Origin: JBLMXQ01 sp050257855
GTDB taxonomy: Bacteria > Acidobacteriota > Vicinamibacteria > Vicinamibacterales > CAVVIG01
NCBI GenBank assembly: GCA_050257855.1
Contig: JBLMXQ010000148.1
Span: 22,879-86,878, forward strand
Reading direction: 5' to 3'
DNA length: 64,000 bases
The notes beneath the pieces are model-generated. The model was given only the letters and a program-made list of their open reading frames with translations. It had not been told where the DNA came from and made no database searches. Shown here piece after piece: positions 27,971 to 36,763 of this stretch. The position numbers and the translations under genes were made by a program. Position 1 is the first letter of the stretch. Each line of letters starts with the position of its first letter.

Positions 27971-30016
27971 TTGCCCGGCGGCACCCCGTCCGAGCGCGTC
28001 CATGCCATCGCGCGGCATTACGCTGCGATTCCCATTCCTACGTACGTCTACGCCAGGGAGGACGACGAGTTCGTCCTCGTCGCGTTCAATGAAGCGGCCG
28101 ACAGCCTGACAGGCGGAGCCGTACGCGACTTCATCGGCAAGACGCCACGTGAGATCGGCCCGTTTCCCCCGGATCTCCTGGAGAACCTTTGCGCCTGTTT
28201 CGCCGAGCGCGTGCCGCTGACTTGCGAGGTCGAATACCCGGCCGCAGGCCGGACGCGATACCTCGTCGGTCGATACAGCTACGCGCCGCCGAACCTCGTC
28301 ATCGTGCACGTGGAAGACGTCACCGAGAGCCGGTTCGCGGCTCTGGCGCAGCAGCGGCTCGCAGCCATCATCGAGTCGACCGACGACGCGATTATCGCCA
28401 AGGACCTGAACGGGACGATCACGGCCTGGAATCGTGCGGCCGAGCGCATGTTCGGCTTCACGGCGGATGAGGCGATCGGCCGGTCCGTCCGGATGATCAT
28501 TCCGCCCGAGCGCCAGACGGAAGAGGACGACGTGCTGGCGCGGATCAGAGCCGGCCGCTCCGTGGAGCATTTCGAGACGGTGCGGATGCGAAGCGACGGC
28601 ACGCGCTTCGACGCGTCGGTGACCATTTCGCCGATTCGCGACACCAGCGGCAGGATCGTCGGCGCGTCCAAAATCGCCCGCGACATCACCGAGCGCCGGC
28701 GCGTCGAGCGCCTCCGCGAGGAGTTGCTCGAGCGGGAGCGGCAGCAGCGCGAGGAGGCGGTCGTGGCCCGGGACCGCCTCGGGTTCCTCGCGGAAGTGAG
28801 CGCGCTGCTCGTTTCCACGCTCGACTACGAAGAGACGCTCGACCGCGCCGTGCACCTCGCTCTTCCGCGGCTCGGCGATTTCTGCAACGTGCTGGTCCGG
28901 AACGAGCAGGGCGGGCTGCGCGACGTGGCCTCAGGCCACGTCGTGCCGGAGAAGGAGCCGCTCGTCCGGGATATCGCGCGCCGGTTCGGCACGTTGTCCG
29001 ACGACTACGCGGGCGGGTCGGTTCAGGCGTTCAGGGCCGGCCTGACCGTCGTGCTCCATCGCAGCCGCCTCGGGGAGCGCATGGACCGGATTCCCGGGCC
29101 GGACCGCGAGCTGCCCGCGCGGCTGGCCGAGCTCGCCGTCTGCTCCGTCATCGGAGTCCCCCTGCTGGTTCGCGGGCGCGCCATTGGTGTGATGACGCTG
29201 GGCACGACGCTCGGCGAATCCCGTCACGAGTACGACCAGGCGGACGTCTGGCTGGTGGAGGAGTTCGCGCGACGCGTCTCCCTGGCGGTCGAGAACGCGC
29301 GCCTGTTCCGTCAGGCCGAGGAGCTGAACCGGCTGAAGGACGAGTTCCTCGCGACGCTGTCGCACGAGCTGCGCACGCCGCTCAGCGCGATTCTCGGCTG
29401 GGCGCGCATGCTGCGCGCGAACACGCTCGCCGAGGGCGCGCGGCAGCGCGCGCTCGAGTCGATCGAGCGCAACGCCGTTGCTCAGGCGCGGATCGTCGAC
29501 GATATCCTCGACGTCGCCGGCGGGGCCGCTGGAACCCTGCGCCTGGAGATGCGACGCGCGGACCTCTCCGACGTCGCCCAGCGCGCGGTGGTGGCGGTCA
29601 CGCCGGCCGCGACCGCCAAGGGCATCCGGATCGAGTTGTCGGCGCCGGAGCCGGTGCCGCTCGTCGCCGACGCGGCGCGCCTCCAGCAGGTGGCGTGGAA
29701 CCTGTTGTCGAATGCGGTCAAGTTCACGCCGCCGGGCGGACTGGTGACCGTCGCCGTCTCGATGCGCGAGAGGCAGGCCGAACTCGTCGTGCGCGACACC
29801 GGCGTCGGCATCTCTCGCTCCTTCCTGCCTCACGTCTTCGACAAGTTCCGACAGGCTGACGCGTCCTTCTCCCGGCAGCACGGTGGCCTCGGCCTCGGGC
29901 TCGCAATCGCTCAGCACATCGTCGAACTGCACGGCGGATCGATCCAGGCGGCAAGCGACGGCGAGGCGCGCGGCGCCCAGTTCACGGTGCGGCTCCCCGT
30001 GGCGCCTGCGTCGTAG
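27971..30016 (+). CDS. PAS-PAS-GAF sensor histidine kinase
   Basis: A 681-residue soluble kinase with no membrane segment. The order is a PAS-like domain (about 8-110), a canonical PAS (125-245, IIESTDDAIIAKDLNGTITAWN), a short coiled coil, a GAF domain (265-445), HisKA with the phospho-His in LSHELRTPLSAILGW, and HATPase (NLLSNAVKFTPPGG, DTGVGISRSFLPHVF, GLGLGLAIA). It autophosphorylates in response to a cytoplasmic cue and passes phosphate to an unknown regulator; no response regulator gene is adjacent. The TTG start is the only reasonable one. Confidence 0.88.
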   Translation: MPGGTPSERVHAIARHYAAIPIPTYVYAREDDEFVLVAFNEAADSLTGGAVRDFIGKTPREIGPFPPDLLENLCACFAERVPLTCEVEYPAAGRTRYLVGRYSYAPPNLVIVHVEDVTESRFAALAQQRLAAIIESTDDAIIAKDLNGTITAWNRAAERMFGFTADEAIGRSVRMIIPPERQTEEDDVLARIRAGRSVEHFETVRMRSDGTRFDASVTISPIRDTSGRIVGASKIARDITERRRVERLREELLERERQQREEAVVARDRLGFLAEVSALLVSTLDYEETLDRAVHLALPRLGDFCNVLVRNEQGGLRDVASGHVVPEKEPLVRDIARRFGTLSDDYAGGSVQAFRAGLTVVLHRSRLGERMDRIPGPDRELPARLAELAVCSVIGVPLLVRGRAIGVMTLGTTLGESRHEYDQADVWLVEEFARRVSLAVENARLFRQAEELNRLKDEFLATLSHELRTPLSAILGWARMLRANTLAEGARQRALESIERNAVAQARIVDDILDVAGGAAGTLRLEMRRADLSDVAQRAVVAVTPAATAKGIRIELSAPEPVPLVADAARLQQVAWNLLSNAVKFTPPGGLVTVAVSMRERQAELVVRDTGVGISRSFLPHVFDKFRQADASFSRQHGGLGLGLAIAQHIVELHGGSIQAASDGEARGAQFTVRLPVAPAS

Positions 30017-30053
30017 CGTCCGGGAGAAGGACGCTCGGGTTCCGGGCACGCGG

Positions 30054-30818
30054 TCACCGATCGCGCCGTCTGACGAGGAGGGTGGCCGCGAAGGCGGCCG
30101 CCGCGAGGGAGACGATCATCGGCCCGGTCTCCTGGCCCGCGCGCGCGGCGAGCCACGTCCCTCCCAGCGTCGCCCCAACCGAGACGAGCGCCGCGACGAC
30201 CAGCATCTCCGTCATTGTCCTCGAGAGCCGCCGCGCGGCCGCAGCCGGGACGATGAGGAGCGATCCCATCAGGAGCACGCCGAGATAACGCAGGCCGAGC
30301 GACACGGTCAGCGCGAACATCTCGAGGAAGACGAGATTCAGCCGCCGCAGCTTCACGCCGGAGGTCCGTGCGAGGTCCGGCGAGACCAGGGCGACGACGA
30401 GCGCGTGCCGCGCGCGGAGGACGAACGCCACGACGACGACGGACGCGCCGACGCCGAAGACGACCTCCAGCCAGCCGAGCGCGCCCGCGCCGCCGAAGAG
30501 CGCGTCGATGAGATCCTCGCCCGAGGCGAGCATGCTGCCGACGGCGAGCGCGGTCGAGAAGACCACGCCGACGATGGCCTCCGTGGCCACGCCCGTCCGG
30601 TCTTCCATCGCCCAGACGAGCAGCGCGCCGAAGACCAGCATCGCGACGGCGCCGGCGAGCGGGTGGATGCCGAGCGCAAGCGCGATGCCGATGCCGGGCA
30701 GCGCCACGTGCGCGAGCGCATCGGAGGCGAGCGCCATCCGGCGCATGACCGCGAAGCAGCCGAGCAGCCCCGCCGCGACCGCCATGGCCGCCGCCACGAT
30801 CAGCGATTCAGCGGACAT
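30054..30818 (-). CDS. Metal ABC transporter permease (ZnuB/MntB family)
   Basis: A 254-residue protein with about seven to eight membrane helices. The opening (LLGCFAVMRRMALASDALAHVALPGIG cut into helix and loop) and the RYLGVLLMGSLLIVPAAAA region are typical of ABC-3 permeases for Zn2+ and Mn2+. It overlaps the ATPase gene by 11 bp, so the two form an operon. No periplasmic metal-binding protein is encoded next to them. The gene converges on the histidine kinase, 37 bp away. Confidence 0.87.
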   Translation of the reverse strand: MSAESLIVAAAMAVAAGLLGCFAVMRRMALASDALAHVALPGIGIALALGIHPLAGAVAMLVFGALLVWAMEDRTGVATEAIVGVVFSTALAVGSMLASGEDLIDALFGGAGALGWLEVVFGVGASVVVVAFVLRARHALVVALVSPDLARTSGVKLRRLNLVFLEMFALTVSLGLRYLGVLLMGSLLIVPAAAARRLSRTMTEMLVVAALVSVGATLGGTWLAARAGQETGPMIVSLAAAAFAATLLVRRRDR

Positions 30819-31524
30819 GGTCGTGCACCTTCACCGCGCTCCCGTACAGCTCGCGCAGCAGGTCTTCGGTGAGGATCGCGCGCGGCGGGCCGAAGGAGCT
30901 GCGGTCGCGGCCCAGACACAGCACGTGGCTGGCGTAGCGGAACACAATCGACAGGTCGTGGGAAATCAGGAGGACCGTCATGCCCGACCCGGCCTGCAGC
31001 CGATGGACCAGCTCGTTGAGCTGTTCCTGGCCGGGCTCGTCCACGTTGGCGGTCGGCTCGTCGAGCAGCAGCACGTTCGGCGACCCGACGAGCGCGAACG
31101 CCAGGAGCAGCCGCTGGAACTGCCCGCCCGAGAACGCCCCGAACGTCTGCCGCGCGACCTCTTCTCGCAGACCGACCGCGGCCAGCGCGCGGGAGACGGC
31201 CGCCTCCTCCGCGCGCGCGAGCGCCGCGCCGGCGCGAAGGAACTCGGCCCCGGTGATCGGCACGTCGCGCGCGATGTCGAGCTTCTGCGGCACGTACCCA
31301 ATCCGCACGTCCGGCGCCCAGGCGATCGAGCCTTCGTACGGCAGCGCGCCGATGAGCGTACGAAACAGAACCGTCTTGCCCGCCCCGTTCGGCCCCACGA
31401 CGGCGACCGCCGCGCCACGCTCGACGCGGAAGGCGAGTTGCGAAAAGACCACCGTGTGCCCGAAGCGGACCGTGAGGCCGAGGACGTCGAGCACCGGCGG
31501 CGCCGTCCCCGAATCGCCCGTCAC
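30808..31524 (-). CDS. Metal ABC transporter ATP-binding protein (ZnuC family)
   Basis: A 238-residue ABC ATPase. Walker A is GPNGAGKT, the Q-loop GYVPQKLD, the signature FSGGQFQR, Walker B VLLLDEPTANVD and the switch His is in LLISHDLS. It powers the adjacent ABC-3 permease. The start ATG at 31524 lies after a short disordered leader; a later start at the DVLGLTVRFG strand is possible. Zn2+ or Mn2+ is the usual cargo of the family. Confidence 0.88.
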   Translation of the reverse strand: MTGDSGTAPPVLDVLGLTVRFGHTVVFSQLAFRVERGAAVAVVGPNGAGKTVLFRTLIGALPYEGSIAWAPDVRIGYVPQKLDIARDVPITGAEFLRAGAALARAEEAAVSRALAAVGLREEVARQTFGAFSGGQFQRLLLAFALVGSPNVLLLDEPTANVDEPGQEQLNELVHRLQAGSGMTVLLISHDLSIVFRYASHVLCLGRDRSSFGPPRAILTEDLLRELYGSAVKVHDHVR

Positions 31525-31611
31525 GCCATGCGTCCTCCCAGTTGCGAGACCGGTGCACGCAAAAGGCCGTCCTGCCCGTCACGCCGGAAACCCGGCATCG
31601 CGGGGTCGGCT

Positions 31612-31627
31612 TAGCAAAGGAATTGCA
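31612..31627 (+). promoter_or_regulatory. Possible sigma-54 promoter
   Basis: TAGCAAAGGAATTGCA fits the -24/-12 pattern with the correct 10-base spacing and a perfect TTGCA, but the -24 element is AG instead of GG. It lies 25 bases before the ATG of the small protein gene at 31653. Confidence 0.3.
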
Positions 31628-31652
31628 GGATTTCACGGCGAGGGGACCGGCA

Positions 31653-31880
31653 ATGGCCATTACCTCCGTCCGCTGCGCCGTCCTCGGGGCCCAGGTCTCT
31701 CGTATTACCGACCTCGAAGGGCGGCCATCCGCCATCATCTGCGCGGAGTACGACGAAGGGACCGGAATCTGCCGCCTGAAGCGCGCGTCGCGCGAGGGCG
31801 GGCCGTTGTCGCAGTTTCTAGAGCGCGCATCGGAGGACTCGCTGTCGTCGCCGTCGCTCCAGTGCGACCTTCGTTCGTAA
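31653..31880 (+). CDS. Small cysteine-containing protein, unknown function
   Basis: A 75-residue protein beginning MAITSVRCAVLG, with cysteines at positions 8, 30 and 38 plus one near the end (RCAVL, IICAEYDEG, GICRLKR). The spaced Cys suggest metal or redox function but do not form a standard zinc motif. The start was set at ATG 31653 because a purine-rich GAGGGGA precedes it; a longer frame to 31542 is not protein-like. It lies between the metal transporter, which diverges, and the small membrane protein gene downstream. I do not recognise a named family. Confidence 0.6.
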   Translation: MAITSVRCAVLGAQVSRITDLEGRPSAIICAEYDEGTGICRLKRASREGGPLSQFLERASEDSLSSPSLQCDLRS

Positions 31881-31949
31881 CAGGAAATCCGGCGGGCCGC
31901 CGGGGACCCGGCGCGAGAATCCGGCGAAGATGGAGAAAAGGGGACTGTC

Positions 31950-32279
31950 ATGGGCGCAGCTACACTCGATCTACCCGCGGGCGTCGAAGCGACGCTTCGC
32001 GACAAGGCCGCCGACGTTCGTCGTCGTGCGACGAACCTGTCAGAGGATGTGCAGCGGCTCAAGTCGCTCGCCGAGGACGCCGTGGACGACGGGATGTACA
32101 CGGCCCGGCGTGCCATGAAGAACGTCCGGCGCAGGGTGCAGGGCATGGAGGACCTGCGCGACGAGACGATTCATCGCGTGAAGCGCGAGCCGGTGAAGGC
32201 GGTCGGGATTGCCTTCGGCGCCGGGCTGCTGCTCGGCGCGGGCGTCGGCCTCCTGCTGCGTCGCAGGCCGTGCGAATAG
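31950..32279 (+). CDS. Small membrane-anchored protein, DUF883/ElaB-like
   Basis: A 109-residue protein. Residues 1-85 are charged and helical, probably a coiled coil (DKAADVRRRATNLSEDVQRL), followed by one membrane segment rich in Gly (AVGIAFGAGLLLGAGVGLLL) and a basic end. This layout is that of YqjD/ElaB proteins, which in E. coli anchor ribosomes to the membrane in stationary phase; that role is not shown here. A purine-rich GGAGAAAAGGGG precedes the ATG. Confidence 0.7.
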   Translation: MGAATLDLPAGVEATLRDKAADVRRRATNLSEDVQRLKSLAEDAVDDGMYTARRAMKNVRRRVQGMEDLRDETIHRVKREPVKAVGIAFGAGLLLGAGVGLLLRRRPCE

Positions 32280-32315
32280 CGGACGCCCTGCGCTCGGCCA
32301 GCAGGTGAGGGCGCG

Positions 32316-34304
32316 ATGCGATATCGCGATCGTCCGGACGCCGGACACCATCTGGCCGGCCGCCTCTCGGCTTACTCGGGCCGGTCTGACGTGCTGGTCC
32401 TCGGACTGCCGCGCGGCGGGGTGCCGGTGGCGGCTGAAGTCGCCTCCAGGCTGGCGGCGCCACTCGATGTCTGTCTCGTCCGGAAGCTCGGCGTGCCGGG
32501 GCACGCCGAGCTTGCGATGGGCGCCATCGCCGACGGGGCCGTCGAAGTCCTGAACGACGATCTCATTCGTGATCTGCGCATCCCGCGCGCAGCCGTCGAA
32601 GAGGTTGCGGTGCGCGAACGGCTGGAGCTCGAGCGGCGCGATCGCCTGTATCGCGGAGGCCGGCGGCCGCCGAGCGTCCGCGACAAGACGGTCGTCCTCG
32701 TCGACGACGGGCTCGCGACCGGCGCGACGATGGAAGCCGCTGTCCTCGCGCTCCGCCAGCGCCAGCCGGCCCGCATCGTCGTCGCCGTGCCCGTCGGGGC
32801 ACGACAGACCGTGGAGCGCCTGCGGCGGTACGCCGACGAGGTCGTTTGCGCGGAGATGCCGGAGCCGTTCGACGCAGTCGGGCTCTGGTACGACGATTTC
32901 AGCGAGACGACCGACGAGGAAGTCCTCCGGCTGTTGACGCCGCCGTCGCGAGACGACGTGGCGGGCCTCGATGTGCTGCACGCAGCCGTCCAGGTCGTCC
33001 GGCGGCGCGCCGTGCCGCTTTCCGGCGACCCCGCGCAGTACGATCCGCTGCTGGCCGGGATCGGCGACGCCCGGGTGGTGCTGATTGGAGAAGCCACGCA
33101 TGGCACGCACGAGTTCTACCGTGAGCGAGCGTTCATCACGCGGCGGCTGATTGCCGAGAAGGGGTTCACGGGGGTCGCGGTCGAAGCGGACTGGCCGGAT
33201 GCCTACCGGGTGAACCGGTTCGTGCGCGGCGTCGGCGACGACGAGGAGAGCGTCGACGCGCTCGCCGACTTCGGGCGGTTCCCGACGTGGATGTGGCGCA
33301 ACGCCGACATGCTCGATTTCGTCGGCTGGCTTCGCACGCACAACGAGGGCCGTCCGCCGGCCGATCGGGCCGGATTCTACGGCCTCGATCTCTACAGCCT
33401 GCGCGCGTCCATGCAGGCCGTGCTCGCCTATCTGGACAAGATCGATGCTGACGCTGCGCGCCGTGCCCGGCAGCGGTACGCGTGCTTCGATCAATTCGGA
33501 CCGGAGATGCAGGAGTACGCGCACGCGGCCGCGTATGGTGCCGGTCCCTCGTGCGAACGCGAGGTGGTGGGACAGCTCCTCGAATTGCATCGGCACCGCC
33601 TCGAGTATGCCAGCCGGGACGGCCGGATCGCGCCCGACGAGTTCTTCTTCGCCGAGCAGAACGCGCGGCTCGTACGGAACGCCGAGGAGTACTACCGCTC
33701 GATGTTTCGCGGCCGCGCCGAATCATGGAACGTGCGCGACCGCCACATGGTCGAGACGCTCGAGGAACTGATGGCGTTCCTCGGGCGGACCTCCCCTGAC
33801 GTCCGCGTCGTCGTGTGGGCGCACAACTCCCATCTCGGCGATGCGCGCGCCACGGAGATGGGTGCGAGCGGCGAGCTGAACGTCGGCCAGCTCGTGCGGG
33901 AGCGCTTCGGCTCGAGCGCCGTGCTCGTCGGCATGACGACGCACGCCGGCACCGTGACGGCAGCGCCGGACTGGGACGAGCCGGCGCACCGCTTCAAGGT
34001 GCGTCCGTCGCTCGCGGGCAGCTACGAGCGGCTGTTCCACGAGGTCGGCCTCGCGCGGTTCATGCTCCCGCTTCGGAGCGATCTCGAGCTGTCGAGCGCG
34101 CTCGCGGGCCCGCGGCTCGAGCGCGCCATCGGTGTCATCTACGCGCCCCGAACGGAGCGCCGGAGCCACTATTTCCACGCGAGCCTGACCGAACAGTTCG
34201 ACTACGTGCTCCACATCGACGAGACGCGAGCCGTCGAGCCGCTGGAGCGGACGCCGTTGTGGGAGTCGGGCGATCTGGCCGAGACGTTCCCGTCAGGCGT
34301 GTGA
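32316..34304 (+). CDS. Phosphoribosyltransferase fused to erythromycin-esterase-like domain
   Basis: A 662-residue cytosolic two-domain protein. Residues 1-215 are a type I phosphoribosyltransferase: LGLPRGGVPVAAEVA, LVRKLGVPG and the PRPP loop VVLVDDGLATGATM. Residues 245-650 are an EreA/ChaN-like esterase domain with LIGEATHGTHEFYRER (catalytic Glu and His), VEADWPDAYRVN and VVWAHNSHLGDA. There is no break between the two. The fusion is seen in other bacteria, but its substrate is unknown; macrolide resistance should not be assumed. Confidence 0.85.
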   Translation: MRYRDRPDAGHHLAGRLSAYSGRSDVLVLGLPRGGVPVAAEVASRLAAPLDVCLVRKLGVPGHAELAMGAIADGAVEVLNDDLIRDLRIPRAAVEEVAVRERLELERRDRLYRGGRRPPSVRDKTVVLVDDGLATGATMEAAVLALRQRQPARIVVAVPVGARQTVERLRRYADEVVCAEMPEPFDAVGLWYDDFSETTDEEVLRLLTPPSRDDVAGLDVLHAAVQVVRRRAVPLSGDPAQYDPLLAGIGDARVVLIGEATHGTHEFYRERAFITRRLIAEKGFTGVAVEADWPDAYRVNRFVRGVGDDEESVDALADFGRFPTWMWRNADMLDFVGWLRTHNEGRPPADRAGFYGLDLYSLRASMQAVLAYLDKIDADAARRARQRYACFDQFGPEMQEYAHAAAYGAGPSCEREVVGQLLELHRHRLEYASRDGRIAPDEFFFAEQNARLVRNAEEYYRSMFRGRAESWNVRDRHMVETLEELMAFLGRTSPDVRVVVWAHNSHLGDARATEMGASGELNVGQLVRERFGSSAVLVGMTTHAGTVTAAPDWDEPAHRFKVRPSLAGSYERLFHEVGLARFMLPLRSDLELSSALAGPRLERAIGVIYAPRTERRSHYFHASLTEQFDYVLHIDETRAVEPLERTPLWESGDLAETFPSGV

Positions 34305-34344
34305 TCGGCAGGCAGCCTGGGACAACCGGCACCTGGATTCGCGA

Positions 34345-35046
34345 CTACTCGATGCGGCGGGCGGGGACGCCGGCGTAGACGGCGTTCGGCGCGAGGCGGG
34401 TGTGTTTCGGGACGAACGCGAGCGCGCCGATCTGGCAGCCGTCACCGGCTTCCACGTCGATGTCGACGACCGCTCCGATGCCGACCGTGACATTCGACCC
34501 CAGGCGCACGCCCGCGGTCTTGACGATGCCGGCTTCGACCGTGTGGCCCGACACATGGGCGTCGGCGCCAATCACGACGCCGTCGGCGAGATCGAGCAGG
34601 TTGTGGTCGGCGACCGCCAGGCTGTTCACGAACACATGCTTCCCGACCCGCGCGCCGTCGAGCCGGAGATACCACGACCAGACGGGCGAGCCGCGAAAGA
34701 GCCCGCCTGCAATCAACCCGACCACGTGGTTCATCGCGGCGTACCGCGCCCAGTCCAGGAGCGGCCACTCGAAGTCCGCGATCCGGAGCTCGAGTCCGGG
34801 CGTCGTCCGCCAGCCGGTCAGGCGCGCGGCGGCCGCGGAGAGCGGCATCACGAGAAGCGCGACGGCCACGTAGGACGGCACGGCCGCCAGACTGATGACG
34901 ATGGCACGCAGAATCGGGGCAGACGGTGTGTGGACGAGGAACACCGACCAGGCCGCCGCGACCGGAAGGACCGCCAGCGCACACACGACCACCTCTACCA
35001 GGATCAGGGTGGTGACGGTCCAGGCGAGGCGGAATACTCGTGTCAT
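34345..35046 (-). CDS. Membrane-anchored left-handed beta-helix acyltransferase
   Basis: A 233-residue protein. Two or three hydrophobic helices occupy residues 1-80; the rest contains hexapeptide repeats (GARVGKHVFVNS, GVVIGADAHVSG, GVRLGSNVTVGIGAVVD) ending in VYAGVPARRIE, as in LbH acetyltransferases and in the C-terminal part of the Pls/EpsI-type proteins. It may modify an envelope lipid or peptide. It is divergent from the alpha/beta hydrolase with only 23 bp between starts. Confidence 0.75.
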   Translation of the reverse strand: MTRVFRLAWTVTTLILVEVVVCALAVLPVAAAWSVFLVHTPSAPILRAIVISLAAVPSYVAVALLVMPLSAAAARLTGWRTTPGLELRIADFEWPLLDWARYAAMNHVVGLIAGGLFRGSPVWSWYLRLDGARVGKHVFVNSLAVADHNLLDLADGVVIGADAHVSGHTVEAGIVKTAGVRLGSNVTVGIGAVVDIDVEAGDGCQIGALAFVPKHTRLAPNAVYAGVPARRIE

Positions 35047-35069
35047 GATCGATAGCGGACCAGGGCGCG

Positions 35070-35837
35070 ATGGCTGACGGCGATTACGACCCCCGAATCT
35101 CGGCGGCCGGCAGCGGTCCGGCAGTCGTGCTCGTGCCGGGCATGGACGGCACCGGCCAGCTCTTCTATCGCCAGACGCCGAGTCTCGCGCACGCGTTCCG
35201 GGTGGCGACCTACGCGCTTCGCAACGATACCGCGTCGATGGACGCCCTCGTCGCCGATCTTGCGCACGTCATCGACACGGTCGCCCCGGTCGAGCGGCGC
35301 GCCATCGTGATCGGCGAATCGTTTGGCGGCGCGCTGGCCCTGTCGCTCGCCCTTGCGCAGCCGGAGCGCGTGGACGCGCTCGTCATCCTGAACTCGTTTC
35401 CGTATTTCGCTCCGCAGGCCAGGCTGATCGCCGCTATCGCGGCGCTCAGCGCCATGCCCTGGGGCGCCATGAGCCTGGTCCGGCGAATGACTGCCTTCCG
35501 GATGCACTCTCCGCACACGCACCGGCAGGAGCTTCGGCGGTTCCTCGAGCTGACCGCGCTGGCGAGCCGCGAGGGCTACATCAACCGGCTCCGGATTCTG
35601 CGGCAGTACGACGTGCGCGACCGCCTCCACGACCTGCGCGTCCCGACGCTGTTTCTCGCCTCCGATCGCGATCACCTCGTGCCATCCGTGCCGCAGGCTC
35701 TGGAGATGGCCGCCCGCGTTCCAGGGGCCGTCGTCCGCGTCCTGGCGGGCCACGGCCACGTTTGCCTTATTGCACCTGGTGTCGATCTTTTGAACATCCT
35801 GCGCGAGTGGCTTCAGGGGACTTTTTCCGATCGGTGA
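35070..35837 (+). CDS. Alpha/beta hydrolase
   Basis: A 255-residue single-domain hydrolase. VVLVPGMDGTGQLF is the oxyanion loop, GESFGG near residue 90 holds the nucleophile Ser, ASDRDHLVP the Asp and AGHGHVCLI the His. The GMDGTG opening is that of BioH-like and lysophospholipase-like carboxylesterases. The substrate is not evident. A shared 23-bp promoter region with the acyltransferase suggests paired expression. Confidence 0.85.
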   Translation: MADGDYDPRISAAGSGPAVVLVPGMDGTGQLFYRQTPSLAHAFRVATYALRNDTASMDALVADLAHVIDTVAPVERRAIVIGESFGGALALSLALAQPERVDALVILNSFPYFAPQARLIAAIAALSAMPWGAMSLVRRMTAFRMHSPHTHRQELRRFLELTALASREGYINRLRILRQYDVRDRLHDLRVPTLFLASDRDHLVPSVPQALEMAARVPGAVVRVLAGHGHVCLIAPGVDLLNILREWLQGTFSDR

Positions 35838-35891
35838 GGAAAAAATCCCGGAATTCAGGCGCCGCCGCATCGTTGTGCCGAACTTATGCCA

Positions 35892-35907
35892 CGGCATGTG
35901 AATTGCT
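35892..35907 (+). promoter_or_regulatory. Sigma-54 type -24/-12 promoter
   Basis: CGGCATGTGAATTGCT matches TGGCACG-N4-TTGCW, with GG (35893-35894) and GC (35905-35906) exactly 10 bases apart. The predicted start of transcription is near 35918, 15 bases before the ATG at 35933. No sigma-54 activator is encoded next to it. Confidence 0.45.
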
Positions 35908-35932
35908 CGGATGCGCTCACCGGAGCAGAGAG

Positions 35933-36151
35933 ATGATTGAGACCGCGCACCCGCCCATCGTCGTCGAATGGCTGAATCGGATTCGGGCCGAGTACCTGGA
36001 AATCCCCGGCCTTCGTCTCACGAAACCCCAGGTTCAGCGTTTCTGGGGCCTCGACGCACCCACGTGCGACGCGCTGCTCGGCGCGCTCGAGGACGCGAAG
36101 TTCCTGCGGCGCACGCGCGATGACATGTACGTGCGCGCCGACTGCAACTGA
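35933..36151 (+). CDS. Small winged-helix-like protein
   Basis: A 72-residue protein. LRLTKPQVQRFWGLDAPT followed by LLGALEDAKFLRRTRDDMYVR looks like the recognition helix and wing of a small helix-turn-helix domain, as seen in many short acidobacterial proteins. It has no other domain. The ATG at 35933 follows GGAGCAGAG and a probable sigma-54 promoter. It may be a stand-alone DNA-binding regulator, but no target is visible. Confidence 0.65.
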   Translation: MIETAHPPIVVEWLNRIRAEYLEIPGLRLTKPQVQRFWGLDAPTCDALLGALEDAKFLRRTRDDMYVRADCN

Positions 36152-36158
36152 TCCCCCG

Positions 36159-36761
36159 TCACCTCCACGATAGGATTTCGGGCGGCTTTCGCGACACCGG
36201 CGCCACGGCTCCGGCGGGCACGCCGACGATGATTGGTGCGACGGCCGTCATGTCCGGCGCGATCGCCAGCTCTGCCTTGACGTCCGGCGCGTTCAGAATC
36301 GGCACGGCGGAGCCGATGCAGCACGTCCCGAGCCCGAGCGCCGTCGCGGCCAGCATGAACGTGCCTGCGGCCAGCCAGCAGTCCGCCTCCGCGAACGGTC
36401 CAACCGGCTTCGTGCAGATCACGACCAGCGCCGGCGCATTGTAGAAGATGCAGAATTCCGGATCGCGCATCTGGTCGAGGAACTGGTGCCGCGCCTCGTC
36501 GGTCGGCTCGGGTGCGCCGGCCAGCTGCTCGAGGATGTGCTGCTTGGCCCGGTCGGAATAGCGGACCAGGGTCGCCCGGTCGCGAACGATCACGAACGCC
36601 CACGGTTCCTCGCGAACCGCCGTCGGCGCCTGCACGGCCGCCTCGACCAGCGTCTCCAGCGTCGAGTCGTCCAGGTAGTCGGCCGTGTAGCGGCGGATCG
36701 ACCGCCGCATGTAGATCACGTCGAGCCCGGTCAGCGCGCTGCTGGCTGCCTGAGAAGCCAT
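36159..36761 (-). CDS. Nitroreductase-family flavoprotein
   Basis: A 200-residue FMN-dependent oxidoreductase. MRRSIRRYTADYLDDSTLETLVEAAVQAPTA, given here in parts as RRSIRRY and EAAVQAPTA, is the N-terminal FMN phosphate site; NPW is replaced by EEPWAFVIV. GLGTCCIGSAVP near residue 160 is the second FMN contact. It reduces nitro groups, quinones or enals with NAD(P)H. It begins 2 bp after the stop of the secreted protease-like gene, so the two are probably co-transcribed. Confidence 0.85.
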   Translation of the reverse strand: MASQAASSALTGLDVIYMRRSIRRYTADYLDDSTLETLVEAAVQAPTAVREEPWAFVIVRDRATLVRYSDRAKQHILEQLAGAPEPTDEARHQFLDQMRDPEFCIFYNAPALVVICTKPVGPFAEADCWLAAGTFMLAATALGLGTCCIGSAVPILNAPDVKAELAIAPDMTAVAPIIVGVPAGAVAPVSRKPPEILSWR

Positions 36762-36763
36762 GG

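Noticed and set aside
32316..34304. Macrolide resistance gene
   Set aside because: The EreA-like domain is part of a fusion with a phosphoribosyltransferase in a housekeeping context. Nothing in the sequence supports resistance.
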